Source of the DNA: Lacrimispora sp. BS-2
Lineage (GTDB): Bacteria; Bacillota; Clostridia; Lachnospirales; Lachnospiraceae
Reading direction: 5' to 3'
DNA: 64,000 nt
NCBI RefSeq assembly: GCF_040207125.1
Contig: NZ_CP157940.1
Location: 1,922,001 to 1,986,000 of the forward strand
Position 1 is the first letter of the stretch, and each line of letters begins with the position of its first letter. The notes beneath the pieces are model-generated. The model was given only the letters and a program-made list of their open reading frames with translations. It was not told where the DNA came from and did no database searches. Made by a program: the position numbers and the translations under genes. Of the stretch, positions 54,004-62,881 are shown in pieces.

Positions 54004-54019
54004 TAACGTGTGTTATATT
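53991..54019 (+). promoter_or_regulatory. Promoter of the small heat-shock gene
   Basis: TTGACA, 17-base spacer, TATATT. The -35 lies inside the CIRCE operator, so HrcA binding would block it. Confidence 0.85.
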
Positions 54020-54089
54020 ACATGTATAACAAATAGAAATGCACCGGGTAGCCGGTGACAAATATATTACCAAAAAGGAGGAATCTTTT

Positions 54090-54503
54090 ATGTTATTAAC
54101 CAAAAGAAATAACTTATTTGATGAATTTTTCAATGATCCATTTTTTACGGATGCATATCATGACAGGCAGTCCCTGATGAAAACCGACATTGAAGACAAG
54201 GGAAACGACTATGTCATTGAAATCGAGCTTCCTGGCTATAAAAAAGAAGAAGTGCGAGCCGAATTAAAAGAAGGATATCTGACTATTTACGCGGAAACTG
54301 TTTCCGAAAATGAAGTAAAAAATCAGAAAAACTTTATCCGCAGAGAGCGTTACAGCGGTGCTGTAAAAAGAAGCTTTTATGTGGGTTCCGGCCTGAAACA
54401 GGAAGATGTCAGGGCATCCTTTGAAAACGGCATCCTGAAGCTGGTTGTTCCAAAAGAAACTCCTAAGCAGATCGAGGAAAATCACTATATTACCATTGAG
54501 TAA
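54090..54503 (+). CDS. hsp20: Small heat-shock protein, Hsp20 family
   Basis: The 137-residue chaperone has an alpha-crystallin domain from about residue 30: LMKTDIEDKGNDYVIEIELP, GYKKEEVRAELKEGYLTIYA, and FENGILKLVVPKE (the G-x-L motif). It holds unfolding proteins. AAGGAGGAATC before ATG 54090 sets the start; the longer frame from 54039 has none. Regulation by HrcA is suggested by the CIRCE site. Confidence 0.95.
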   Translation: MLLTKRNNLFDEFFNDPFFTDAYHDRQSLMKTDIEDKGNDYVIEIELPGYKKEEVRAELKEGYLTIYAETVSENEVKNQKNFIRRERYSGAVKRSFYVGSGLKQEDVRASFENGILKLVVPKETPKQIEENHYITIE

Positions 54504-54534
54504 AATACCTTGAAAAATACGGAATAAATAAAAA

Positions 54535-54570
54535 GGGAAGACCCCCATTTTCAGGGTCTTCCCTTTCTTT
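54535..54570 (+). terminator. hsp20 terminator
   Basis: GGGAAGACCC pairs perfectly with GGGTCTTCCC and is followed by TTTCTTTC. It may also serve the convergent nitroreductase gene. Confidence 0.85.
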
Positions 54571-54592
54571 CTGTACCAGCAGATCGATCTTA

Positions 54593-55366
54593 TCAGCCTT
54601 TATACTCTTTCAAAAATGCCGTAGTTACATATGCCCCACTTTTATAAGACTTTTTCTCCATGGTTTCCTCTGCTTCCAGCTTAACATTCATCCACATTTC
54701 TTCTGCAGCAATAGTCAAATGAGCAAGCATGATCCCCATGCAGATTCCCCGCATGGACACAAAAGAAGATGACGGCAGGAATTCCCTGCAGGAAAATACA
54801 TAGATTTTATCACGATAAACAATAAAACGCCAGGGCTGGGTATTCATGGCCGACGGAGCAAGGCGGACAGCCTTTAATATATTCTTTAAGGATTCTCCTG
54901 CTTCTTCCTTAAACACGCATAATTCCTTTAAAGGAAGCCGTTTCGCCGTTGCAGGATCACGGTAAAGCAGGGTTTTGGGATATCCAAAGGCAACTACGAT
55001 TACCTGCTTTAACCCTGGCGGAGCGGACTCCGGAACCTTGGTGTTCCCCAGATAACAGGTACCAAGCCCTTTTCCTGTCATATATAAAAGAACATGCTCC
55101 AGCACATATCCTGCGTTTGCCAGATATCCCTCCTTCTCCTCGGAGTAAAACACCAGATAATAAGGAGCCTCCACCTTCCACAGTCCCTTAACAGGCAAAT
55201 GCTCTTCCATATTTTCACTTATTCCCAGCTTAATCTGAATATCCCCGTACAGCCTTGGTATATTTTCCCCAAAATAAAGAATGTCCTTTAACAGCTGTTC
55301 CGGGACTTCTTCTTTCTTAAATTTTCTGATCGATCTTCTTTTAAATATCATCTGATACAGATTCAT
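54593..55366 (-). CDS. Nitroreductase-family FMN protein
   Basis: The 257-residue protein starts MNLYQMIFKRRSIRKFKKEE (the FMN-binding RRSxRxF motif) and has KAVRLAPSAMNTQPWRFIVY, the typical SAxNxQPW of this family, plus GICMGIMLAHLTIAAEE. It belongs to the longer putative TM-type nitroreductase subgroup of clostridia. Substrate unknown. Confidence 0.88.
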   Translation of the reverse strand: MNLYQMIFKRRSIRKFKKEEVPEQLLKDILYFGENIPRLYGDIQIKLGISENMEEHLPVKGLWKVEAPYYLVFYSEEKEGYLANAGYVLEHVLLYMTGKGLGTCYLGNTKVPESAPPGLKQVIVVAFGYPKTLLYRDPATAKRLPLKELCVFKEEAGESLKNILKAVRLAPSAMNTQPWRFIVYRDKIYVFSCREFLPSSSFVSMRGICMGIMLAHLTIAAEEMWMNVKLEAEETMEKKSYKSGAYVTTAFLKEYKG

Positions 55367-55400
55367 ACCTGCTCCCCTCTCCTCTATCCGGCAACCGGAC

Positions 55401-57185
55401 TTAAATAAGCCGGCTCATTTCTTCCAAAAGCCCGGCAAATACCTGGAGTGCGTCCTTTACCGGTTCAGCCGTCCCCATGTCAACGCCGCACAGCTTTAAT
55501 AAGCCTATGGGAGTCATGGAATTTCCGCCGCTTAAAAATTCATAATATCCCTTGAGCGCATTCTCATCCCCCTCAAGAATCCTGCTGCTGATGGCGATGG
55601 CAGCCGAAAACCCTGTGGCATACTGGTATACGTAAAACGGTGTATAAAAATGCGGGATTCTGGACCATTCGTAATCGATTTCCTGATCAACCACCATGTC
55701 CGGGCCAAAATACTCCTCATTCAGCCTGTGATATATTTTACAAAGGACCGACCCAGTGAGCACCTCTCCTTCCCCTGCCAGACGATGAGTCTCTGCTTCA
55801 AACTCCGCAAACATTGCCTGCCGGAAAAGCGTCCCACGGAAACTGTCCATAAAATGATTCACAAGGTAAGCCCGTTCCTTTTTATCTGACGTGGTTTCCA
55901 ATAGATGACGGATAAGCAGCGCTTCATTGCAGGTAGAAGCTACCTCCGCCACAAAAATCTTATATCCTGCGTCAACATAGGTCTGGTTTTTATCGGAAAA
56001 CCAGCTATGGAGGGCATGCCCCATCTCATGGGCCAGAGTAAATACGCTGTCAAGAGTTCCATTAAAGTTTAAGAGCACATAGGGATGGCTTCCGTAAACT
56101 CCCCAGGAATAAGCGCCGCTCCGCTTTCCTTCATTTTCATACACATCAATCCACCGGTTGCTGAAGCCTTCTCTTAAAAGAGACAAGTATTCCTCTCCCA
56201 GGGGCTTAAGGCCCTCCAGCACCATGACCTTGGCTTCCTCAAAGGTGATTTTACGTTCTTCCCTTGAAACCATTGGTACATAAAGGTCATACATATGCAG
56301 TTCATCTACCCCAAGAGCCTTCTTTCTGATGGATACATATCCATGAAGGTTTGGCAGCCCCTCATGAACCGCTTTTATAAGATTATCATACACTTCCTCC
56401 GGAATCTCATTCTCCCCAAGAGAATGGGCTCTGGCAGAGGAATAATTTCTTGCCTTGGCGTAAAAGGCCGCCTGCTTCACATTGGAAGAAAAAGTAGCAG
56501 CCAGGGTATTGTTAAACTGGCCATAGACGCTGTACAAAGCCTCAAACGCGGACTTTCTCACCCTTCTGTCCTGTTTTTCCATAAGGGCAACATAATTTCC
56601 ATGGGTTATCCTGACCGGCTGATTTTTTTCATCCATTATTTCAGGAAATTTTACATCCGCATTGTTAAACATATTAAAGATCTCGGAAGGGGCGGATGTG
56701 GCTTCCATGGATTTTGCCAGCAGGGCTTCCATAGGGGCTGATAACGTATGGGCCTTCTTCTTTAAAATAATCTCAAAGGTCCTGTCATAACGTTTAAGCT
56801 CCGGCGTGTATTTCCGGTAGCTGTCAAGGGTTTCCTCCGGTATTTCCAGGATTTCCGGTATCAAAAATGATGACAGCTCAGCCGCCTCATAGGAAAGGGA
56901 CCTTGCCCTGGAGGCAAATTCCTGATATCTGGCATTGCCCGTATCTTCGTCGGATTTCTGCTTTCCGTATACGAATAATGTTTCTATCTTCAGGGATACC
57001 TCTTCATCAAACTTCAGACAGGAAAAAAGCACCTCGCCAGAATCTGCCAGATGTCCTTCATAACTTTTATAACCTGAAAGCGAGCGTTCTGTTTCACGGA
57101 ACAGATCCTCCCATGCACTCTCAGACGGCAGGATGTCCGCCAGGTTCCAGGTATCGCAAACCGGTATTTCTTCTCTCTTTTTCAA
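55401..57185 (-). CDS. pepF: Oligoendopeptidase F
   Basis: The 594-residue M3B zinc peptidase has the HEMGHALHSWF motif with the catalytic Glu, SVFTLAHE, and the ending FLSGGNSMTPIGLLKLCGVD. It degrades short peptides in the cytoplasm. I choose the TTG at 57185 because TTGGAGGG lies 7 bases upstream; another TTG at 57230 (MGDRINTSEG) has no ribosome site. Confidence 0.92.
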   Translation of the reverse strand: MKKREEIPVCDTWNLADILPSESAWEDLFRETERSLSGYKSYEGHLADSGEVLFSCLKFDEEVSLKIETLFVYGKQKSDEDTGNARYQEFASRARSLSYEAAELSSFLIPEILEIPEETLDSYRKYTPELKRYDRTFEIILKKKAHTLSAPMEALLAKSMEATSAPSEIFNMFNNADVKFPEIMDEKNQPVRITHGNYVALMEKQDRRVRKSAFEALYSVYGQFNNTLAATFSSNVKQAAFYAKARNYSSARAHSLGENEIPEEVYDNLIKAVHEGLPNLHGYVSIRKKALGVDELHMYDLYVPMVSREERKITFEEAKVMVLEGLKPLGEEYLSLLREGFSNRWIDVYENEGKRSGAYSWGVYGSHPYVLLNFNGTLDSVFTLAHEMGHALHSWFSDKNQTYVDAGYKIFVAEVASTCNEALLIRHLLETTSDKKERAYLVNHFMDSFRGTLFRQAMFAEFEAETHRLAGEGEVLTGSVLCKIYHRLNEEYFGPDMVVDQEIDYEWSRIPHFYTPFYVYQYATGFSAAIAISSRILEGDENALKGYYEFLSGGNSMTPIGLLKLCGVDMGTAEPVKDALQVFAGLLEEMSRLI

Positions 57186-57300
57186 ATAAATCCCTCCAAC
57201 TCCTTCACTTGTGTTTATTCTATCACCCAAATTTCAAAGAGACAATCAGCAATATGGAAAATATTTTATTGAATTTTGACATTTTTTTATTGTATTATAT

Positions 57301-57488
57301 TATCGGAAGCCAAAAACGCTTCCGATAATCGGATGGGCGGTCTAAAAGACAGCCCTTTATCTTCACTTGCCTTGCAGGCTCAGATAACCTATATTATGAA
57401 AACAAAAAGATGTTTTCATAATCGGATGGACGGGGCACAGAACGCCCCTTTTATCTTCACTTGCGCTGCAGGTTCAGATAACCTATAC
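57301..57488. repeat. Two tandem 94-bp structured repeats
   Basis: Two copies (57301-57394 and 57395-57488) share, in order, a first hairpin (ATCGGAAGC/GCTTCCGAT, or TATGAAAAC/GTTTTCATA), ATCGGATGG(G/A)CGG, a second hairpin (GGGC/GCCC or GGGGC/GCCCC), TTTATCTTCACTTGC, then CTGCAGG or CTTGCAGG, and TCAGATAACCTATA. The stems vary by paired changes. They lie between pepF and the GNAT gene. Confidence 0.8.
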
Positions 57489-57516
57489 TATACGAAAACG
57501 AACCAGGAGTCCAGCC

Positions 57517-58281
57517 ATGAATATAATACGAACGAAAACCCCCAGCAAAACGCAAATCAGCGACTTACACCGCCTGCAGGAAACCTGCAGAAAACATGAC
57601 CATATTTCTCTCACCTTTCCGATGGATGAGGACTGTATCTTTTACTTATTATACGACGAAGCCAGCCTCTTATCCGCCCTTTCCACTTTTTTTAATGATA
57701 ACGGGGACTATGAATGCTGCGCTTTTACCCTTCCGCCAAACAGGCAGAAAGGTTATTTCATGATGCTTCTGGAAGAACTGCTGAAGAAAACGGACGACAG
57801 TGATCTGGTCTTCCCTGTGGAGGAGATCTGTGAGGATACTGTCCAAACCCTTCATGCCATAGGAGCCTCCCTTTGGTATCAGGAGCATTTAATGGCACTT
57901 TCTGCTTCCTCTTCTTTGAAAACCGGTCTGGTTAAAGACAACCGTTTTTCTCCGTCTCTTACGCTATCTATGGCTTCTGATGAAGAAGGACCTTCCCTGT
58001 GTACGTTTCTGATAAAGGACAACCCCGTGGGCTCCTGTTATCTGGATTTCAGGGGACAGAGCGTCTATTTTTACGGGTTTGAAATTACGGAAAATTTACG
58101 GAACCAGGGGCTTGGCAGCGCCTGCCTTTATCTGCTTTTGGAAACCTGCTTTTCCCGGCCTGGCTCTGAAAAACTGAAAAAGCTTTCTCTTCAGGTATCC
58201 GGCCAAAATGCCCCAGCCATGGCATTATACAAAAAAGCAGGCTTTCAAATTACGGAAAGCCTGTCCTATTATATATACTAA
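57517..58281 (+). CDS. GNAT-family acetyltransferase
   Basis: The 254-residue protein has a less conserved N-terminal half and a C-terminal acetyl-CoA domain: SCYLDFRGQSVYFYGFEITE, NLRNQGLGSACLYLLLETCF (the motif A Q/R-x-x-G-x-G/A) and NAPAMALYKKAGFQITESL. Substrate unknown. Start ATG 57517 follows CCAGGAGTCC. It converges on the next gene with 3 bp between. Confidence 0.85.
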   Translation: MNIIRTKTPSKTQISDLHRLQETCRKHDHISLTFPMDEDCIFYLLYDEASLLSALSTFFNDNGDYECCAFTLPPNRQKGYFMMLLEELLKKTDDSDLVFPVEEICEDTVQTLHAIGASLWYQEHLMALSASSSLKTGLVKDNRFSPSLTLSMASDEEGPSLCTFLIKDNPVGSCYLDFRGQSVYFYGFEITENLRNQGLGSACLYLLLETCFSRPGSEKLKKLSLQVSGQNAPAMALYKKAGFQITESLSYYIY

Positions 58282-58284
58282 GCA

Positions 58285-58920
58285 TTATTTTATTTCCCGG
58301 ACCATGCAGTATTGTTTTAAATGAAAACGCTTTTCCACAATACTGAAGACCTTGAAGCCGAAATGTTCATAAAACTGTACATTACTTTCATTGTGTGTTT
58401 CCAGGGAAATCATGAGCTTATTCTTGTCTGCGTAGTCAATGGCTTCCCTTAACAGGAGAGAGGATATTCCATGATGCTGCACAGCAGGACGCACAGCCAG
58501 ATAAATGATGTGCAGCCGTTTCTCCTGGTCAAGCCGTTCCGTCCAGCTTGAATTCAAATAATCCCTTCCCTGGAGAAAATTCCAGAATGTTTTTAAAGAA
58601 GGATTTTCCTTGATCAGATAGCCGTCCGTCTTTAAAAGGGCGGCTGCTTCTGCCAGATAGTAATGAAAGGCATTGTAAGGCTGGGATTCATCATCCACCA
58701 CAAGGATCCCGTTAATTTCCGGGCTGTCGGCATATATTTCACAAGTTTCTAAAAATTCCTCAATATCACATTCAAATAATTCCGGGAGCAGACGGCTCCT
58801 TGTGTTTCCGTCAGGGATCAGGCTGCAATAAAGCGGATCTCCGGCAAAGCATTCTGTCAGCAGTTCCTTTAATTTTTCCACATCTTCTTTTTTTACCCGG
58901 TACAATCGGTCGCTATCCAT
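58285..58920 (-). CDS. GNAT-family acetyltransferase
   Basis: The 211-residue protein shows the GNAT motif AVRPAVQHHGISSLLLREAI and ETHNESNVQFYEHFGFKVFS. Length and pattern fit small-molecule acetyltransferases; substrate unknown. Confidence 0.85.
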   Translation of the reverse strand: MDSDRLYRVKKEDVEKLKELLTECFAGDPLYCSLIPDGNTRSRLLPELFECDIEEFLETCEIYADSPEINGILVVDDESQPYNAFHYYLAEAAALLKTDGYLIKENPSLKTFWNFLQGRDYLNSSWTERLDQEKRLHIIYLAVRPAVQHHGISSLLLREAIDYADKNKLMISLETHNESNVQFYEHFGFKVFSIVEKRFHLKQYCMVREIK

Positions 58921-59091
58921 AATCTTAATCCTCTTCCATTTCCTTTTAACACCGTACCACTTTTATGGCGTACATTCATTTCTTTTCATCTTTTGCTCCA
59001 TTACTTGCTTGTAATTCCCTCTCCAATATTATATAATATTATATATAAAAGTTGTATAGCACTTTACTACAGAAAGGGCGGCAAAAAGAGT

Positions 59092-59871
59092 ATGATTGAC
59101 ATCAAAAAATTCATTGATCTAAATGCTTTGCAAAAAATTCAGAATCAATTTTCCGACTCCACCGGCCTGGCAGCCATTGTGATAGACGCAGAAGGCAATT
59201 ACATAACAAAGGGGAGTAATTATTCTGATTTTTGTATGAAGTACACCAGAGGGAGCCAGGAAGGTCTCCAACGGTGCCAAAAGTGCGATGCGGAAGGAAG
59301 CGGGGCCTATTTCTGCCATGCAGGGCTTATGGACTTTTCCACCGACATCATCATTAACGGTGAAAAAGTAGGCGCTGTCATAGGTGGACAAGTACTCCCC
59401 AAAGAACCTGAGGAAGAAAAATTCCGAAGCATTGCAAGAGAGATCGGCGTAAACGAAGATTCTTACGTGAATGCGCTTAAAAAGATTCCGGTCCGGTCCG
59501 AGCACATGATCCAGGCTTCCGCCCAAATGCTGGGAAACATTGTAAACCAGCTGGTCAATCTTGAATATATTAAAGCCCTTACACAAAAAAGAAACAACGT
59601 TCTTGATTCCGAAATAGGAAATATCCAAAGATCCTTAAGCGAAGTGACAAATAAAACCCGTGATCTCCAAAATGTTGCCTCCATGGAAAATATCCTCTCC
59701 ATCAACGCCTCCATTGAAGCCGCCAGGGCTGGAGAAGCAGGGGTAGGCTTTGCCGTGGTTGCCAGAGAGTTTGGAGATATATCAAAAAGCTCCGGAGCTG
59801 TCTATCATAGGATCCATGAGCTTGTTGGAGAAATCGAAAAATCCGTAAGGAATTTAACGGAAATCGACTAA
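59092..59871 (+). CDS. PocR-domain, MCP-like soluble protein
   Basis: The 259-residue protein has a PocR sensor (about residues 5-165: LNALQKIQNQFSDSTGLAAI, RCQKCDAEGSGAYFCHAGLM, GGQVLPKEPEEEKF) and a short MCP hairpin tip ([36 protein letters not shown]). It has no membrane helix and too little coiled coil for a full receptor. ATG 59092 is chosen; the frame upstream to 58993 is a run of hydrophobic codons without a ribosome site. It may signal to the chemotaxis cluster or be a reduced receptor. Confidence 0.85.
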   Translation: MIDIKKFIDLNALQKIQNQFSDSTGLAAIVIDAEGNYITKGSNYSDFCMKYTRGSQEGLQRCQKCDAEGSGAYFCHAGLMDFSTDIIINGEKVGAVIGGQVLPKEPEEEKFRSIAREIGVNEDSYVNALKKIPVRSEHMIQASAQMLGNIVNQLVNLEYIKALTQKRNNVLDSEIGNIQRSLSEVTNKTRDLQNVASMENILSINASIEAARAGEAGVGFAVVAREFGDISKSSGAVYHRIHELVGEIEKSVRNLTEID

Positions 59872-59879
59872 AATATAAA

Positions 59880-59918
59880 AAGTGAGGAAAGCCTGCTAAA
59901 AGCTTTTCCTCACTTTTT
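59880..59918 (+). terminator. Terminator after the PocR-domain gene
   Basis: AAGTGAGGAAA-GC pairs with GC-TTTTCCTCACTT, followed by TTTTTATT, 8 bp after the stop. It may be shared with the convergent yebC gene. Confidence 0.8.
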
Positions 59919-59936
59919 TATTATTGTGTATAAACT

Positions 59937-60665
59937 TTATTCTTCCCAGTTATGGTAAGTGGCCTGTACGTCATCTTCCACATCCAGAAGATCCAAAATC
60001 CGGTTCATCTTCTTAATGGACTCTTCATCCGTCAGTTCCACCCATGTCTGAGGAATCATGGTAACATCTGCTTCCACCATGGGAACGCCTGCCGCCTCCA
60101 ATGCCTCACGCACTCCGCTGAATTCCTCTGGTCCGGTAATTACTTCAAAACTGTCCTCTTCCTCAGAAAAATCTTCGGCACCTGCTTCCAGGGAAATCAG
60201 CATCAGCTCATCAGGATCCATTTCACATTCTTCTTTATCAATGATGATCTGGCCTTTTCTATCAAACATAAAGGACACACAGCCGGGAGTTCCCACATTG
60301 CCGCCGCCTTTGGTAAATGCGTTTCTTACGTTTGCTGCAGTCCGGTTCTTATTGTCTGTCAGCGTATCTACGATGATTGCAACCCCGTTAGGGCCGTATC
60401 CTTCGTATGTAATGGTTTCATAATTAACAGAACCTGCATCGCCGGCTGCTTTTTTAATACCGCGGTCAATGGTATCGTTGGGCATATTATTGGCCTTCGC
60501 CTTTGCGATAATATCACGGAGCTTGCTATTGTTTGCAGGGTCTGGTCCGCCTTCTTTCACCGCTACCGCCAATTCTCTTCCAATGACAGTGAAAACCTTG
60601 CCTTTTGCAGCATCGTTTTTCTCTTTTTTGTGTTTAATATTCGCGAACTTTGAATGTCCTGACAT
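59937..60665 (-). CDS. yebC: YebC/PmpR-family regulatory protein
   Basis: The 242-residue protein begins [20 protein letters not shown] and contains [40 protein letters not shown] and the tail [16 protein letters not shown]. Recent work links YebC proteins to translation of polyproline stretches; older annotation is transcription regulator. AAGGAGTGTTGG precedes; start 60665 (MSGHS) is the family start. Confidence 0.95.
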   Translation of the reverse strand: MSGHSKFANIKHKKEKNDAAKGKVFTVIGRELAVAVKEGGPDPANNSKLRDIIAKAKANNMPNDTIDRGIKKAAGDAGSVNYETITYEGYGPNGVAIIVDTLTDNKNRTAANVRNAFTKGGGNVGTPGCVSFMFDRKGQIIIDKEECEMDPDELMLISLEAGAEDFSEEEDSFEVITGPEEFSGVREALEAAGVPMVEADVTMIPQTWVELTDEESIKKMNRILDLLDVEDDVQATYHNWEE

Positions 60666-60710
60666 TGTTTCCAACACTCCTTTTCTTTCTCTATTTCGTC
60701 CTTATAATTT

Positions 60711-60760
60711 GTCAAGCGGATATTCGCAATCCGCTTCGCTACTTGCTCATAACCGAATAG
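60711..60760. repeat. Dispersed hairpin repeat, copy 3
   Basis: GTCAAGCGGATATTCGCAAT then CCGCTTCGCTACTTGCTCAT and AACCG. The GCGGAT-n7-ATCCGC hairpin is best formed in this copy. Related to copies at 25041 and 38759. Confidence 0.55.
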
Positions 60761-60839
60761 CAGCTGTCGCTGCTTGTCAGTTAAAAAGTCAACATCTTTT
60801 TTATTTTAGCACTATTTTTATTATCTTGCAAGAAAATAA

Positions 60840-60890
60840 TGCACAGCCGCCGATTCCCCTTTTTACCTGGGAACAAATAGCAGCTGTGCA
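60840..60890 (-). terminator. Possible terminator of the CNNM gene
   Basis: TGCACAGC and GCTGTGCA pair around a long loop; ATTATTTTCTTG follows on the minus strand. It lies about 14 bp after the CNNM stop. Confidence 0.5.
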
Positions 60891-60903
60891 GGTTTTACAT
60901 TTT

Positions 60904-62298
60904 TTACTCCGGAGCTTCCTCATAGACCTCCATTTTCTTAAGGCCCGTATCCTCCTGCTTCTCTTCCGGTTCCTCTTTCCGGACCCGGATGGTATGAATG
61001 ATCTTATTTTCCACACGAAGGATTTTGAAACAATATCCCAGAATGGATACCTCCGTCTCTTCCCCTTCCTGGGGAATCCGGTCCAGCCTGGAAATCAGCA
61101 GACCGTTTATGGTATCATAGGAGTCATAATCCTCCTCGTCAAATTCAATGTTCAAGGCCCTTTCCACTTCTTCCAGGGGAGTCATGCCGCTCACTACATA
61201 GGAACCGTCGTCCGAGGGAACAATGTATTCTTCATCCACATCATATTCATCCATGATATTGCCCACGATTTCTTCCAGAATATCTTCCATTGTCACAATA
61301 CCCGCCGTCTGCCCATATTCATCCACTACGATTACCATATGGATCTTTCTGGACTGCATTTCCTTAAACAGGGTATCAATGTTCCTGGTTTCCGGAATGA
61401 AATGAGCCTCTCTGAGAAGTCCCTCGATCTCCCACAACTGACGGGACGCATTCCTTTTATTTTCTACGGCTATAAGAGCATCCTTCATATGAAGGATCCC
61501 GATAATATCATCCACATCCTTTTTATAAATCGGATAACGGGAATTAAATCCCTCTTTCAATATAAAATTCACAGCCTCCCGAAGAGTGATCTCGCCATCC
61601 AAAGCGACAAGATTCTTTCGGTGGGTCATAATATCCCCGGCTTCCTTATCATTCAGTTCAAAGATGTTTGTAATCATCTCTGCTTCTCTGGCCTCTAAAA
61701 CGCCTTGTTCATGGCCTTCATTCACCATGGACATGATGTCCTCTTCCGTAACGTTTTCATTATCTGATGCCATATCAATACCCAGCAGCTTTAAGACAAA
61801 GTAAGCCACCACATTTGCCAGCCAGGTAAAAGGGATAACAGGTATCATAATGATGGATACTGCAGGCAGCATCCGATACCCCCATTTTTCAGGGTTTTTT
61901 GCCGCACATCGTTTTGGAATAATGATGCCAAAGCTGATCAAAAGTACGACCAGCAGGACGGAAACCAGCAGCAGGCTGATAAGGGATATCCATTGGCTGG
62001 CATAAGCCCCGTCTCTTGTCAGGACAGTCTCTAACCTTGCTCCCAGCTGCTCCAAAACAAAAGCCCCGGTTACCATACCGATTAAATTTGTGGTGATCTG
62101 GATAGTATTTACAAACCTTGTCGGCCTGTTTACAATATGTAACAGCTGACCGGCCTTTTTACTACCCTCCTCCATCTGATGCTCCAGTTCGCCTGTATTC
62201 ACGTTTTGGATTGCTGCTCCAAATCCATAGAATATTGCGTCCAGCACGATAAAAGCAATAAAAATAATCACGCGTATAAGCGGATTGCCATCGTCCAT
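60904..62298 (-). CDS. CNNM/CorC-type membrane protein (hemolysin family)
   Basis: The 464-residue protein has a DUF21 membrane domain (about 1-200, four hydrophobic segments including VSVLLVVLLISFGIIIPKRC), two CBS repeats (about 210-330: MTHRKNLVALDGEITLREAV; MVIVVDEYGQTAGIVTMEDI) and a C-terminal CorC_HlyC domain (about 350-440: YDTINGLLISRLDRIPQEGE). Members export Mg2+ or affect metal resistance. It lies 108 bp downstream of mazF on the same strand. Confidence 0.9.
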   Translation of the reverse strand: MDDGNPLIRVIIFIAFIVLDAIFYGFGAAIQNVNTGELEHQMEEGSKKAGQLLHIVNRPTRFVNTIQITTNLIGMVTGAFVLEQLGARLETVLTRDGAYASQWISLISLLLVSVLLVVLLISFGIIIPKRCAAKNPEKWGYRMLPAVSIIMIPVIPFTWLANVVAYFVLKLLGIDMASDNENVTEEDIMSMVNEGHEQGVLEAREAEMITNIFELNDKEAGDIMTHRKNLVALDGEITLREAVNFILKEGFNSRYPIYKKDVDDIIGILHMKDALIAVENKRNASRQLWEIEGLLREAHFIPETRNIDTLFKEMQSRKIHMVIVVDEYGQTAGIVTMEDILEEIVGNIMDEYDVDEEYIVPSDDGSYVVSGMTPLEEVERALNIEFDEEDYDSYDTINGLLISRLDRIPQEGEETEVSILGYCFKILRVENKIIHTIRVRKEEPEEKQEDTGLKKMEVYEEAPE

Positions 62299-62406
62299 TC
62301 TAAAAATCTACTCCTTTTGTCCATTATCATTCGTATTTTTTCTTGTAACTAATTAGAAATATATCATTTTCTCAGTAATCCGTCAAGGAAGTTCGATTCC
62401 GGTGAA

Positions 62407-62754
62407 CTATGTATCCAGTTCCAGGCTCACCCTTAATGCACAGTCCACTTCCTGCTGTAGCTCTTCGTCAATATGACAGATTTTTTCCTTCAGTCTCTGT
62501 TTATCAATGGTGCGAAGCTGTTCTAAAAGAATTACCGAATCCTTAATCATATCGCACTTTTTGGTATCCAGCTCCACATGGGTGGGAAGCTTCGCCTTAT
62601 TCATTCTTGATGTAATTGCTGCACAGATTACGGTAGGGCTGTGCTTATTGCCTATGTCGTTCTGTATAATAAGAACCGGACGGATCCCGCCCTGCTCAGA
62701 GCCGACCACCGGTCTTAGGTCTGCATAATAAATGTCTCCACGTCTGATTATCAC
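62407..62754 (-). CDS. mazF: Type II toxin endoribonuclease MazF/EndoA
   Basis: The 115-residue mRNA interferase begins (V)[68 protein letters not shown], a full EndoA pattern with the catalytic Arg and Thr/Ser. GTG 62754 is the likely start (GGAGTGTGAG upstream). No antitoxin gene is visible in the 127 bp between alr and this start. The gene order alr-mazF is usual in Firmicutes. Confidence 0.92.
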   Translation of the reverse strand: MIIRRGDIYYADLRPVVGSEQGGIRPVLIIQNDIGNKHSPTVICAAITSRMNKAKLPTHVELDTKKCDMIKDSVILLEQLRTIDKQRLKEKICHIDEELQQEVDCALRVSLELDT

Positions 62755-62881
62755 ACTCTCACACTCCGTCAATTATTTAGGAATCTTACCTAAGTCTAGT
62801 ATTGACCTTCTTTGACTCGAGTATTCACTTAAGTTTTTCCGCCGCATACCTTATCATATGTTTTGGACATGGAGTATGTTA

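Noticed and set aside
57276..57599. 107-codon plus-strand ORF
   Set aside because: It runs through the tandem repeats and into the GNAT gene in the wrong frame.
60469..61698. 409-codon plus-strand ORF
   Set aside because: It is antisense to yebC and the CNNM gene, which have clear family motifs.
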